DNA of 64,000 bases from CAIWHR01 sp035541655 (GCA_035541655.1 DATKMY010000147.1:4185-68184); one strand, 5' to 3'; shown: positions 38,246 through 49,507, counted from the stretch's first letter. A program made the numbers and translations. The notes: generated by a model not told the origin, from the letters alone.

Positions 38246-39241
38246 TCACTGCCGACCCAGCCGGATCCTCGGATCGATCCACATGAGCAGCAGATCCGAG
38301 ATGAAGGTCCCGATGACGGTGAGCACGCCGAGCAGCAGAATGATGGTTCCGGCCAGGAACATGTCCTGCGCGATCAGCGCCTTGAGGAGCAGCGGCCCAA
38401 CGGTGGGCAGCGAGAGGACGAGGGACACGATGATGCTTCCCGATACGACGTAGGGCAGCAGGTAGCCGATCGTGCTCACGAACGGGTTGAGCGCCACGCG
38501 AACCGGATACCGCAGGACCACCCGGTGCTCCGGCAGGCCGCGCGCGCGCGCGGTCATCACGTAGGGCTTGCGCAGCTCGTCGAGGAGATTCGAGCGCATG
38601 ATCCTGATCAGTTGTGCGGTTCCGGCGACGCCCAGCACGATCGCCGGGACCGGCAGATGCTTGGCGAGGTCCCACACTTTGGCGGCACTCCACGGCGCCT
38701 CGGCGAGCTCGGGCGAGAAGAGTCCGCCGACGTTGGCGTCGAAATACCGAAAGCCCACGTACATCACGATGAGCGCGAGCAGGAATCCCGGTATCGCGAG
38801 GCCGATGAACCCGACGAACGTGAACAGGTAGTCGAGGAATGAATAGCGATACACCGCCGAGTAGATGCCGATCGGCAGCGCGAGCGCCCAGGTGAACACG
38901 ATCGCAGCGAGCGAGATCACCATCGTCAGCGTGAGACGATCGCCGATGACGTCGGTGACGGGACGGCCCCACTCCATCGCCATGCCGAACTGTCCCTGCA
39001 GCATGAGGCCCATCCACTTCGCGTACTGCACGGTGATCGGCTTGTCGAGGCCGAGCTGCTCGCGCATCGCCTTCGCCTCTCCTTCGGACACCGCGCTCCC
39101 CGAGGCCGACATCGACGCGATGTACGAAGTGACGTAATCGCCGGGCGGCAGGTGGATGATGATGAACGACAGGACCGAGATGGCCCAGACCGTCAGGACG
39201 GCAAGGACCAGACGGCGAACGACATAGCCCAGCATGGCCAT
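38246..39241 (-). CDS. peptide-type ABC transporter permease (DppB/OppB-like)
   Basis: A 331-residue permease with an N-terminal membrane helix (YVVRRLVLAVLTVWAISVLSFI) and about six segments in total. The EAA-like loop TARARGLPEHRVVLRYPVR and the end SDLLLMWIDPRIRLGRQ are typical. Its gap of about 110 bases from the next permease is GC-rich and holds nothing I recognise. Confidence 0.9.
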   Translation of the reverse strand: MAMLGYVVRRLVLAVLTVWAISVLSFIIIHLPPGDYVTSYIASMSASGSAVSEGEAKAMREQLGLDKPITVQYAKWMGLMLQGQFGMAMEWGRPVTDVIGDRLTLTMVISLAAIVFTWALALPIGIYSAVYRYSFLDYLFTFVGFIGLAIPGFLLALIVMYVGFRYFDANVGGLFSPELAEAPWSAAKVWDLAKHLPVPAIVLGVAGTAQLIRIMRSNLLDELRKPYVMTARARGLPEHRVVLRYPVRVALNPFVSTIGYLLPYVVSGSIIVSLVLSLPTVGPLLLKALIAQDMFLAGTIILLLGVLTVIGTFISDLLLMWIDPRIRLGRQ

Positions 39242-39325
39242 TCCTCCGGCGAAGCGCCCGGGACTCGATCGGGGCGCCCCGGGCCGTTCGGCGGCCGCCG
39301 CGTCAAACGGCGGCCTGGATCCCCG

Positions 39326-41386
39326 TCACTTGAAGTAGAACGTCTCCGGCCACGACGAATGGGGCGTGCGCACGTGCTGCGCGTTCACCTGCCGATCCGG
39401 AATGTTGCCCATGTTGTTCTTGACGATGCGCACCCCCATGAACGCGGGCGACTCGCCGACCGTGCCGATGCTCCACGTCTGCTCGACGATGATCCTCCAG
39501 ATCTCCTTGGCGGCCTTCGTGCGGTCCGCTTCGCTCATGCCGTAGGCGGCACGGAATAGATCGAACGCCTTGATCATCTCGGGATCGTCGGGCTGCTTGC
39601 CGGCGGTTCCCCGCGACGCATACCACTTCGCGAACGCCATGCCCATGTGGCTTTCGGCAGCGTCGACCGGGAGCGCGTGACGCGGGAACAGGAACAGAAC
39701 CTCGGAACCGTCGTTCGCCCAGGTGATGATCTGATTCTCGTTATTGTTGTCGCGAGTGAAGGCGAGATTGCGCTCGAGCTCCTTGATGTCGACATCGACG
39801 CCGATCTTGCGCCACTGCTGCTTGATCATCTCTCCCACCGGCGTGAACGGGACGAACGACCCGCCGACGGTGATCATCTCGAGGCGGAGCCGCCCCTTGC
39901 CATCCGCGCGCAGCCGATAGCCCTCGGAGTCCTTCTTCGCTAGGCCGACCTTGTCGAGCAGCTCGTTCGCCTGCTTCACGTCGTAGGTCGCCCACTTCTT
40001 GTTCCACTCGGGGCCGGGGCTGTAGATTGTGTCGGGCGCCGGTGCGACCGAGCCCGAGGCGCCGACACCCAGCCAGAACGCCTCGTTCAGCTGGTCGCGG
40101 TCGATCCCGAGCGCGAGCGCGTGCCGGAAGTCCTTGTTGCGCAGCAGCTTCATGATCTCCGGATCGCCCTCGTACGAATTGCCCATGTGCAGCGCGACGT
40201 CGGCGCCGTTCTGGCCCGGGTCGAGGTGCACGGTGTAGTTGCCCTTCTTCGCGTTCTCCAGGAAGACCGGCAGCTTGGCGAGGCCCATGTGCCGCTCCTG
40301 CAGGTCGTACTCGCCGGCGATCGCCCGGAGGTTCGCGACCTCGACGTTCTCGGCGAGCGTCATCGTGATCCGGTCGATGTAGGGAAGCTGGTTGCCCGCG
40401 GTGTCCACGCCCCAGAAGTAGGGATTGCGCTCCATCGACCAGGTCGGCGTGTTGATCGGCGAGACCGTCCGCCACGGCGTCATCACCGGCAGGTCCGGGT
40501 TGAGCGCCCAGCTGTAGCGATTGCGCAGCAGCGACACCCAGTTGTCGAAGCCGAGGTCCTTGGCCTTCTTGTTGGCGGCGTCCTCGGACGAGTACTTGGG
40601 CAGGAACTGCTTGAGGTAGTGCGCCGGCGCGTAGGCGCCTCCCCAGTTCTGGAACGCGCCGCGCGTGGCGAGACCCGCGCCGATCGCGGTGCTGCCCGCG
40701 AGCTGATAGACGAAGAAGCTGTAGGGCTCGGGAAATTCGAACGCGACGGTGTAGTCGTCGATCTTGCGCATCTTCCCGTCCTTGCCGTTGATCTGGAACT
40801 CGAAGAACGGCGTCGGGACGATGTTCTTGTTGAGGTAGATGTCCTCGTACCAGAAGATGAAGTCGTCGGCGGTCAGCGGCTTGCCGTCGGACCACTTGGC
40901 GCCCTTGCGCAGGTAGATCGTCGTCGTCTTCCCGTCGTCGCTCACCTTCCAGTCGCGGGCGAGGCTCGGGATGATCTTGGTGCCGGTATAGTCGAACGTG
41001 AGGATCTTGTCGGCCGAGTTGATGCGATTGCCGTTCTCGTGGTCCGCCGGACCGGTGAACGCCCTCCGCCAGTTGCCGCCGTACTTTCCGATCTCGCGCA
41101 GCGGCTTGATGACGAGAAGCTGCGAGGGCTCGGGCAGTCGCTTGTCGACGCTCGGGAGTTTGCCTGCCTTTACCTGCTCGGCGAGCCCCGGCGCTTCCTT
41201 GAAGCTCTTCGGGAAGGCCTTCGGATCGACGACTACCTCGGGTCCCTCGAGCTTGCCGATCAGCGACGCGCCGAGCTTCGGGGGTGCCGATCCCGCCGTC
41301 TGCGCGATCGACGCTGCGGAACCCAGCGCGAGGACGCCGGCCAGACCAATGCTCGCTGCCGCGAGTATCGGGCGCAACACGTTCAT
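39326..41386 (-). CDS. family 5 extracellular solute-binding protein of the peptide-type importer
   Basis: A 686-residue exported binding protein (SBP_bac_5). The signal peptide covers about residues 1-28. The family segment DDGKTTTIYLRKGAKWSDGKPLTADDFIFWYEDI is visible. The protein is some 150 residues longer than DppA/OppA and belongs to the long-form group. The ligand may be an oligopeptide, opine or sugar derivative; it cannot be told from sequence. It is the first gene of the operon, with a 280-base upstream gap shared with the groESL terminator. Confidence 0.9.
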   Translation of the reverse strand: MNVLRPILAAASIGLAGVLALGSAASIAQTAGSAPPKLGASLIGKLEGPEVVVDPKAFPKSFKEAPGLAEQVKAGKLPSVDKRLPEPSQLLVIKPLREIGKYGGNWRRAFTGPADHENGNRINSADKILTFDYTGTKIIPSLARDWKVSDDGKTTTIYLRKGAKWSDGKPLTADDFIFWYEDIYLNKNIVPTPFFEFQINGKDGKMRKIDDYTVAFEFPEPYSFFVYQLAGSTAIGAGLATRGAFQNWGGAYAPAHYLKQFLPKYSSEDAANKKAKDLGFDNWVSLLRNRYSWALNPDLPVMTPWRTVSPINTPTWSMERNPYFWGVDTAGNQLPYIDRITMTLAENVEVANLRAIAGEYDLQERHMGLAKLPVFLENAKKGNYTVHLDPGQNGADVALHMGNSYEGDPEIMKLLRNKDFRHALALGIDRDQLNEAFWLGVGASGSVAPAPDTIYSPGPEWNKKWATYDVKQANELLDKVGLAKKDSEGYRLRADGKGRLRLEMITVGGSFVPFTPVGEMIKQQWRKIGVDVDIKELERNLAFTRDNNNENQIITWANDGSEVLFLFPRHALPVDAAESHMGMAFAKWYASRGTAGKQPDDPEMIKAFDLFRAAYGMSEADRTKAAKEIWRIIVEQTWSIGTVGESPAFMGVRIVKNNMGNIPDRQVNAQHVRTPHSSWPETFYFK

Positions 41387-41590
41387 GTGACCTCCTCCTG
41401 TCCGTTCCTGGATCGGTTAGCCGGGAAGTCGGTCGGCTCGAGATCACCGACGGCAACGCGGACCGCGAAACCGCAGCAGGCGTGCACGGCGGCCGGTGCG
41501 CAGCCGTCCCTCCCCCGTGCCGGCATTATTGCATCGTCGCGGGGCGATCTCCACGGAATGTCCGAGGCTGCCCCGCGGCGGTCCCGCACA

Positions 41591-41622
41591 AAAGGAAACA
41601 GGCCGCGGGTAGCGGCCTGTTT
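41591..41622 (-). terminator. rho-independent terminator of groESL
   Basis: Read on the minus strand, AAACAGGCCGC and GCGGCCTGTTT form a perfect 11-pair stem (41596-41606 with 41612-41622) with a five-base loop. It is followed by CCTTTTG. It lies about 45 bases after the groEL stop. Confidence 0.85.
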
Positions 41623-41667
41623 CGCGTACGGCGCGGGGCGAGCGGGGCTAACCCCGGCAGCGCGGGG

Positions 41668-43314
<1,647 letters not shown>

Positions 43315-43353
43315 ATAAATTCTCCTGAATGCTTGTGCTGGTGGACGGGACTG

Positions 43354-43641
43354 TCACTCGACGATGCCGATGATGTCGTCTTCGCGCATGTGCAGCAGAT
43401 CCTGGCCGTCCATCTTGAATTCCTGACCGGAGTACTTGCCGAACAGCACCTTGTTGCCGGGCTTGACGCCCATCGGGATCAGCTTGCCGTTCTCGTCGGT
43501 CTTGCCGGGGCCGCAGTAGACGACTTCGCCTTGCGAAGGTTTTTCGGCAGCCGTGTCGGGGATCACGATGCCGCCCGCCGTCTTCCTTTCCTCTTCGAGC
43601 CGTTTGACGATCACACGATCGTGCAGGGGACGAATCTTCAT
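43354..43641 (-). CDS. groS: co-chaperonin GroES
   Basis: A 95-residue lid of the GroEL chamber. The start MKIRPLHDRVIVKR, the mobile loop ERKTAGGIVIPDTAAEKPSQG and the end EDDIIGIVE are standard. An ATG three codons upstream is possible, but position 43641 gives the conserved N-terminus. Confidence 0.97.
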   Translation of the reverse strand: MKIRPLHDRVIVKRLEEERKTAGGIVIPDTAAEKPSQGEVVYCGPGKTDENGKLIPMGVKPGNKVLFGKYSGQEFKMDGQDLLHMREDDIIGIVE

Positions 43642-43697
43642 AGTGAGCACTCACTCCGTATAAAAGAGTATCCGTAAAATCAGACGTTTATGCCGTC

Positions 43698-43720
43698 GCA
43701 GCCGCGTGGACCGCGGCTGC
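43698..43720 (-). other. stem-loop in the groES leader
   Basis: GCAGCCGCG and CGCGGCTGC pair perfectly around a five-base loop in the transcribed leader of groESL. The stem is about 60 bases before the start codon, in an otherwise AT-rich stretch. It may stabilise the mRNA or act in temperature response; neither is shown by the sequence. Confidence 0.5.
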
Positions 43721-43754
43721 CGAGCGCCTGTTCGAGCCGCCATGCCAGACACTG

Positions 43755-43809
43755 TTAGCACTCGGCGATAGCGAGTGCTAATCATACGGGCGAGCATCGC
43801 CGAAAGCAA
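43755..43809 (-). promoter_or_regulatory. groESL promoter with perfect CIRCE element
   Basis: TTAGCACTC - nine bases - GAGTGCTAA (43755-43781) is an exact CIRCE inverted repeat, the binding site of repressor HrcA. On the minus strand a -10 TATGAT (43786-43781) touches its upstream edge. A weak -35 TTGCTT (43809-43804) lies 17 bases further up. Repressor on CIRCE would block transcription start, and the leader would be about 130 bases long. The remaining 43642-44001 gap shows no gene. Confidence 0.92.
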
Positions 43810-44001
43810 CCCCGCAACGAATAAAAAGCTCCGGCAGCGGCACCCGGGACGCCGCCTCGCGTGCGCGATGGCTCGCAGCGTCGCGGCGAAGGGCATCCGT
43901 CAGTCACGACCGCCGAAGGCTCGCCGGGAACCGCTCGTAAGGCGCTCCTTTCAGCTGTGGTTCAGCGGCGTTATGTTCTTGAAACACGCGAGGCTCATTC
44001 G

Positions 44002-44577
44002 ATGCTCCGCCCTGCCCACGTCATCGATCTTCCCGCCCTTCGCGCCTTCATTCGAGAGGGTGCGCTCACCGGCAGTTTCGAGCGCGAGCTCGCTACGGAG
44101 TCGCGCGAGGCCACGAACTTCTTCACGACTCTCAGGCAGGCGCTTGCCTCGGGATATTGCGTCGAAGAGGATCCGCGGACCGGCAACCCCGCGACGTTGG
44201 CCGTTCTCGCGTACGTCTACGTGCCCGATCACGACCCGACGGTGCATCGCCCGATCGGGTTCGGCATCTTCAAGGCGGCAGGTGTCGGCTACGAGCTCTG
44301 GCTCACGGGAATCGATGCCGGCTGGCGCGGGCGCGGCCACGGCCGGCGAATGTTTGCGGCACTCCTCGACACGCCGCCGGGTCGCAATGCATACCTCGTC
44401 CGCGTGAAGAACTCCGGAAGCGAAAGCCTGGCGATGGCGCACCTGCTGGGCTCGTTCGGCTATTCGTCGGTTCACGAAACCCCCAAGCTCACCTGGTACC
44501 TGCGCCGCGACGCCCCCGAGGCGCTCCGTGCCGCGTACGCGGGGACCCCGGCCGCCGAAACGAGGAAGGCGAGCTGA
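44002..44577 (+). CDS. GNAT-like acetyltransferase
   Basis: A 191-residue single-domain protein. It shows a GNAT-type core: LTGIDAGWRGRGHGRRMFAALLD matches the acetyl-CoA binding loop (R/Q-x-x-G-x-G/A) and LVRVKNSGSESLAMAHLLGSFGY follows. The N-terminal third (IREGALTGSFERELATES) is unlike common GNATs. The substrate is unknown. It is divergent from groESL and lies alone before a membrane protein gene. Confidence 0.65.
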   Translation: MLRPAHVIDLPALRAFIREGALTGSFERELATESREATNFFTTLRQALASGYCVEEDPRTGNPATLAVLAYVYVPDHDPTVHRPIGFGIFKAAGVGYELWLTGIDAGWRGRGHGRRMFAALLDTPPGRNAYLVRVKNSGSESLAMAHLLGSFGYSSVHETPKLTWYLRRDAPEALRAAYAGTPAAETRKAS

Positions 44578-44697
44578 TTCGGTCGGCCGCCGCCGGCATT
44601 GGCCCTCGGCCGGCCGGCGCCTAATCGCAGTCGAGCCGGACCGTGGTACCGTTGCGCCGTTGCGCGATCGCTCATCGCGCCGACGCGCGCTTATCCG

Positions 44698-45468
44698 ATG
44701 GATGACCTGACACCGGCTCGGACCGCCGAGCCCCCGCGGGCCCCTTTAGCGGTCGCCTCCGGCCGCGGCAGTGCCTGGTGGACCGAGGGCTGGCATTTGT
44801 TCGTCGCCGCGCCGGGACCGTGGGTCGCGATCACGCTGATCTTCATCGTGCTGATCGTGTTGATCGCGCTCATTCCGATCATCGGAAGCGTGGCGTCGTC
44901 GTTGCTGGGCCCGGTGTTTGCCGGCGGCATCGTCGCAGGTTGCCGCTCGCTCGATCGGGGCGGCGGTCTCACCGTCGGGCACCTCTTCGCGGGCTTCTCG
45001 GATCGGCTCGGGCCCCTCATCATCGTCGGCCTCGTCTACCTGATCGGATCGTTCGCGATCGTCGCGGTGGTCGCGGTCTGCATGATCGCCACGCTCGGCG
45101 TCGGTGGAATCACCTCGCTGTTGAGCGGCGACCCCTACCAGGCGGGGATGACGCTGCTCGCGAGCGTCGGGATCGGGACGCTCCTCGCGCTGCTGGTCGG
45201 ATCGTTGCTCGGGATTCCGCTGCTCATGGCGTACTGGTTTGCGCCGGCGCTCGTCGTCCTTCGCAACGACGAACCGCTCGCTGCGATGAAGGCGAGCTTT
45301 GTGGCATGCCTGGTCAACATGCTGCCGATGCTGGTCTACAGCCTGCTCGGACTCGTGTTTGCGATCGTCGCGTCGATTCCGCTCGGCCTCGGCTGGTTCG
45401 TCCTGGGACCCGTGTTCGCCGCGAGCGTATACGCGAGCTACAAGGACATATTTGGAGCGCCGGCTTAG
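44698..45468 (+). CDS. BPSS1780-family membrane protein (copy 1)
   Basis: A 256-residue inner-membrane protein with about six hydrophobic segments. It contains SAWWTEGWHLFVAAPGPWV, a Gly/Ala-rich VGHLFAGFSDRLGPL and the conserved YWFAPALVVLRNDEPLAAMKASF. The BPSS1780 family is widespread in betaproteobacteria and has no known role. A second copy lies at 50494-51321. It converges on polA. Confidence 0.85.
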   Translation: MDDLTPARTAEPPRAPLAVASGRGSAWWTEGWHLFVAAPGPWVAITLIFIVLIVLIALIPIIGSVASSLLGPVFAGGIVAGCRSLDRGGGLTVGHLFAGFSDRLGPLIIVGLVYLIGSFAIVAVVAVCMIATLGVGGITSLLSGDPYQAGMTLLASVGIGTLLALLVGSLLGIPLLMAYWFAPALVVLRNDEPLAAMKASFVACLVNMLPMLVYSLLGLVFAIVASIPLGLGWFVLGPVFAASVYASYKDIFGAPA

Positions 45469-45505
45469 CTCACGCCGCCGCCCCTCGGGCCTGCCGGTCA
45501 GGCCC

Positions 45506-48277
45506 CTAGTGCGCCTTCTCCCAATTCGGGCCGGCGCCCACGTCGACGACCAGCGGCACCGATAACTGGGCGACGCCGGTCATCTCCTGCTGGAGCACGA
45601 TCTCGACGCGGGCCAGCTCTCCGTCCGGAACCTCGAGCACGAGCTCGTCGTGCACCTGCAGGAGGAGCCTCGTCGCGAGGTCGTCGCGGCGGATCCGGTT
45701 GCGCACCGCGATCATCGCCAGCTTGACGAGGTCGGCCGCCGTCCCCTGCATCGGGGCGTTGATCGCCGCGCGCTCGGCGGCGGCGCGACGCGGCCCTCCG
45801 CCCGCCCTGATGTCGGAGAGCCACAGCCGCCGTCCGAACACCGTCTCGACGTATCCGTGCTCGCGCGCGAATTCGCGCGTCGACTGCATGTACGCGGCCA
45901 CGCCGGGATAGCGCTGGAAATAGCGCTCGATGAATTGCGAAGCGGCGGCGCGCTCGATGCCGAGCTGCTGCGCGAGGCCGAACGCGCTCATTCCGTAGAT
46001 CAGCCCGAAATTCACCGCCTTGATGTAGCGCCGCTGCTCGGTCGTCACCTGGTCGAGCGAAACGCCGAACACTTCCGCGGCGGTCGCCTTGTGGATGTCC
46101 GCGCCATCGCGGAACGCCTTGACGAGCGCGGGATCCGCGGAGAGGTGCGCCATGATCCGCAGCTCGATCTGCGAATAGTCGGCCGAGACGATGACGTGGC
46201 CCGGAGGTGCGATGAACGCTTCGCGTATGCGGCGTCCCTCGGCGGTACGCACCGGGATGTTCTGCAGATTCGGATCGGTCGACGCGAGCCGGCCGGTGAC
46301 AGCCGTCGCCTGGCTGTACGTCGTGTGCACGCGCCCGGTGCGCGGATTGACCATCGACGGCAGCTTGTCGGTGTACGTCGATTTGAGCTTTGCGAGCGCG
46401 CGATGCTCGAGGATGCGCTTCGGCAGCGGATAGTTGGCGGCGAGCTCGCTCAGCACGTCCTCGTCCGTCGACGGCTGGCCGGTCGCAGTCTTGCGCAGCG
46501 ACGGCAGCTTCATCCGCTCGAAGAGGATCTCGGCAAGCTGCCTGGGCGAGGCGAGGTTGAACGGGTGGCCGGCCAGCTCGAACGCCTCGCGCTCGAGCGC
46601 CATCACCTTCTCGCCGAGCTCGCGGCTCTGGGCGGCGAGCAGCACCGTGTCGAGCATCACCCCGGTCCGCTCCATCTCGTAGAGCACTTCGCGCACCGGG
46701 ATCTCGATCGTCGAATAGACGCGGTCGAGCTTCGGGTCGGCGACAATGCGCGGATGGAGGTAGCGATGGAGCTGCAGCGTGACGTCGGCGTCCTCGGCCG
46801 AGTAGCGCGTCGCGCCTTCGATGTCGACCTGATCGAAGCCGATCTGCTTAGCGCCCTTGCCGGCAACCTCCGCGTAAGTGATCGTCTTCACGTTGAGATG
46901 ACGCCACGCGAGGTTGTCCATGTCGTGCGGGCGATGCGCCTCGAGCACATAGGATTCGAGCAGCGTATCGTGCGCGACGCCTGCGAGCGCGAGGCCGTGA
47001 TTCGCGAGCACGTGCTGGTCGTACTTGAGGTTCTGCCCGACCTTGCGCTTCGCGGGATTCGCGAACCACGGCGCGAGACGCGCGAGGGTTGCATCGAGCG
47101 GGAGTTGCTCCGGAGCGCCGGGATAGCGATGTTCGAGCGGGATGTAGCACGCGCGCCCGGGCTCGATCGCGAACGCAATTCCGACGATGCGCGCCTGCAT
47201 CGGGTCGATGCTCGTCGTCTCGGTGTCGACGCAGACGAGCTCGGCACGCTCGATCGCGTCGATCCAGCGCTCGAGCGCAACGTCGTCGAGCACCGCCTCG
47301 TAGTGCCTCGGCGGCGGCGGCGGCGCGTCGCCCGTGACCGACGCGTCGCGCGCACCGGGATCGACGAACGTCCGCGCGTTCTCGCGCGCCGCGCGATCGG
47401 CGATCTTCGCCGCGGCGTCGTTGCCGGAATTGCGGTCCGGATCGTCCTTGAGCCAGGCCTTGAATCCGTACCGCTCGTACAGCGTCCGCACTCTCGCCGC
47501 GTCGCGCTCACCGATCACGAGATCGGTCGCCGCGACGGGCAGCGCGCAGTCGGTCTTCACCGTCAGGAGGCGCCGCCCCTGCGGCAGCCAGTCGAGCGCC
47601 GCGCGCAGGTTGTCGCCGACGACGCCGGAAATTTCGCGGGCGTGCGCGATGACGCCTTCGAGCGTCCCATACAGGCCGAGCCACTTCGCCGCGGTTTTCG
47701 GTCCGACTTTGGCCACGCCGGGAACGTTGTCGATCGCGTCGCCCGTCAGCGTAAGGAGATCGAGCACCTGATCGGCGCGCACGCCGAACTTCGCGAGCAC
47801 ACCGGCTTCGTCGAGTGTCTCGTTGCTCATGGTGTTGACGAGCTTGACGCCGGGACGCACAAGTTGCGCGAGATCCTTGTCGCCGGTCGAGATCGTCGTC
47901 GCGATTCCCTTTTCCGACGCGTCGCGCGCGAGCGTCCCGATCACGTCGTCGGCCTCGACGCCTTCGATCATCAACAGCGGCCAGCCGTGTGCGCGTATCA
48001 GCTCGTGCAGCGGCCTGATCTGCCGCGCGAGATCGTCAGGCATCGGCGTGCGGTTCGCCTTGTATTCGGGATACCAGTCGTCGCGAAACGTCTTTCCCGG
48101 CGCGTCGAAGACGACGGCGAAGTAGTCGGGCTTTTCGTCTTGGGCTATTCTGCGCAGCATCGCGAGCACGCCGCGCAACGCCCCGGTCGGCTCGCCGTCC
48201 GCGGCACGCAAATCGGGGAGCGCGTGGAATGCGCGATACAGGTACGACGAACCATCCACCAGAACGAGCGCAGCCAT
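45506..48277 (-). CDS. polA: DNA polymerase I
   Basis: A 923-residue repair and Okazaki-fragment polymerase with all three activities. The 5'-3' exonuclease starts LVDGSSYLYRAFHALPDL. The 3'-5' proofreading domain has intact DTETTS, NLKYDQHVL and YSAEDAD motifs. Polymerase motifs are SADYSQIELR, RRYIKAVNFGLIYGM and QVHDELVLEVP. The start codon at 48277 overlaps the divergent LOG gene's ATG, so its promoter must lie inside that gene. Confidence 0.97.
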   Translation of the reverse strand: MAALVLVDGSSYLYRAFHALPDLRAADGEPTGALRGVLAMLRRIAQDEKPDYFAVVFDAPGKTFRDDWYPEYKANRTPMPDDLARQIRPLHELIRAHGWPLLMIEGVEADDVIGTLARDASEKGIATTISTGDKDLAQLVRPGVKLVNTMSNETLDEAGVLAKFGVRADQVLDLLTLTGDAIDNVPGVAKVGPKTAAKWLGLYGTLEGVIAHAREISGVVGDNLRAALDWLPQGRRLLTVKTDCALPVAATDLVIGERDAARVRTLYERYGFKAWLKDDPDRNSGNDAAAKIADRAARENARTFVDPGARDASVTGDAPPPPPRHYEAVLDDVALERWIDAIERAELVCVDTETTSIDPMQARIVGIAFAIEPGRACYIPLEHRYPGAPEQLPLDATLARLAPWFANPAKRKVGQNLKYDQHVLANHGLALAGVAHDTLLESYVLEAHRPHDMDNLAWRHLNVKTITYAEVAGKGAKQIGFDQVDIEGATRYSAEDADVTLQLHRYLHPRIVADPKLDRVYSTIEIPVREVLYEMERTGVMLDTVLLAAQSRELGEKVMALEREAFELAGHPFNLASPRQLAEILFERMKLPSLRKTATGQPSTDEDVLSELAANYPLPKRILEHRALAKLKSTYTDKLPSMVNPRTGRVHTTYSQATAVTGRLASTDPNLQNIPVRTAEGRRIREAFIAPPGHVIVSADYSQIELRIMAHLSADPALVKAFRDGADIHKATAAEVFGVSLDQVTTEQRRYIKAVNFGLIYGMSAFGLAQQLGIERAAASQFIERYFQRYPGVAAYMQSTREFAREHGYVETVFGRRLWLSDIRAGGGPRRAAAERAAINAPMQGTAADLVKLAMIAVRNRIRRDDLATRLLLQVHDELVLEVPDGELARVEIVLQQEMTGVAQLSVPLVVDVGAGPNWEKAH

Positions 48278-49001
48278 GTATCAGACCACCAAGATCCCCG
48301 AGCTCATCGATCCGCAGCCGACGTACACCACCGACGGGCGCGAAGCCTGGCGGGTGCTCGGAATTATGGCAGAGTTCGCCACCGCGACCGAGCGACTGCG
48401 CGGCGTGCGTCCCGCGGTTTCGATGTTCGGAAGCGCGCGCATAAAGCCGGGACATCCGTATTTCGAGAAGACCGAGCGGATCGCGCGTCTGCTCTCCGAC
48501 GCGGGATTCACGGTGATATCGGGAGGCGGACCGGGACTGATGGAAGCCGCCAATCGCGGCGCCTTCGCGGGCAAATCTCCGGCGGTCGGACTCAACATCC
48601 TGCTGCCGCACGAGAAGAGCGGCAACCCGTTCCAGGACGTCTCGTTCGACTTCCGCTATTTCTTCGCGCGCAAGATGATGTTCGTACGCTTCGCTTCCGC
48701 CTACGTCGTGCTTCCCGGCGGATTCGGAACGCTCGACGAGCTCTCCGAATGCCTGACGCTCGTGCAGACCGGGAAGAGCCGCCGCATCCCGATCATCCTC
48801 GTCGGCGGTGAATTCTGGCGCGGGCTCGTCGACTGGATGCGCGACAAGCTCGTCGGCGAAGCGATGTGCGATCCGGCGGATATGGATCTCATGAAAGTGA
48901 TCGAGGAACCCGAGGCGATCGTCGAGGCGATTTTCGATTTCTACGAGACGCGCGGCTTCCAGCCGACGCGCGAAGAACGCGACAAGATGCTGAACCTCTA
49001 G
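48276..49001 (+). CDS. LOG-family (TIGR00730) nucleotide hydrolase-like protein
   Basis: A 241-residue Rossmann-fold protein. It carries the family motif PGGFGTLDEL and the upstream SGGGPGLMEAANRGA. LOG proteins cleave nucleoside-5'-monophosphates at the glycosidic bond, and some activate cytokinins; the true bacterial role is often unclear. Extra N-terminal residues with TDGREAWRVLGIMAEF are typical of the longer proteobacterial form. The ATG shares two bases with the polA ATG on the other strand. Confidence 0.9.
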   Translation: MYQTTKIPELIDPQPTYTTDGREAWRVLGIMAEFATATERLRGVRPAVSMFGSARIKPGHPYFEKTERIARLLSDAGFTVISGGGPGLMEAANRGAFAGKSPAVGLNILLPHEKSGNPFQDVSFDFRYFFARKMMFVRFASAYVVLPGGFGTLDELSECLTLVQTGKSRRIPIILVGGEFWRGLVDWMRDKLVGEAMCDPADMDLMKVIEEPEAIVEAIFDFYETRGFQPTREERDKMLNL

Positions 49002-49065
49002 AGCGCGCCGCGAGTCGAACTCGTCGGGCGCCGTGCAATGCGGGCGTCTGCTAGAATGAGGGCAC

Positions 49066-49446
49066 ATGACAGAGCCCCGCAACTCGCTGCGTCTCGCCGC
49101 CGCCGCGGTGGCTTTGGCGGCTGCGACAGCTCTCGCCCAGACGCTCCCACCGGCGCCGCCACCGCCGCCAATACCGCCGGAGTCGGAATCGCGCGACAAC
49201 GCGCCGCCGCCGCCCCCGCCGGTTGCCAGCGACGCGGAGCTCGAGCCGCAGGTGACGATTACGAAGAAGGACGACCAAACGATCGAAGAAGCGCGCGTCA
49301 ACGGCAAGCTGATGTGGGTCAAAGTCACGCCGCGCAACGGCCGGCCATACTTTCTGATTCCGGATGCGACGGAGGGAACGCTCATTCGCCGCGAGGGGTT
49401 CGATCCGGGACTCAAGGTGCCGCTGTGGCTGCTCTTTTCGTTCTAA
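49066..49446 (+). CDS. DUF2782 exported protein
   Basis: A 126-residue protein with a signal peptide (residues 1-24) and a proline tract (about 27-52). The DUF2782 domain follows (QVTITKKDDQTIEEARVNGKLMWVKVTPRNGRPYF). This domain commonly sits between polA and thrB in betaproteobacteria, and its function is unknown. The thrB start lies 61 bases downstream. Confidence 0.85.
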   Translation: MTEPRNSLRLAAAAVALAAATALAQTLPPAPPPPPIPPESESRDNAPPPPPPVASDAELEPQVTITKKDDQTIEEARVNGKLMWVKVTPRNGRPYFLIPDATEGTLIRREGFDPGLKVPLWLLFSF

Positions 49447-49507
49447 GGTAATTCTCCTTCTTCGAGATACTCAACGAGGCGGCGCCGCCCGCGCGCCGCA
49501 TGGCCCG

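Noticed and set aside
36545..38842. 765-codon plus-strand frame opposite the peptide ABC transporter
   Set aside because: It lies antisense to three well-recognised transporter genes and has an Arg/Asp/Glu-rich, domain-free translation.
43766..44001. Extension of the acetyltransferase upstream over the CIRCE region
   Set aside because: It would put the start in the groESL promoter; the coherent protein begins at the ATG at 44002.
45650..48811. 1053-codon frame antisense to polA
   Set aside because: It is a shadow of polA and of the LOG gene; no domain is recognisable.
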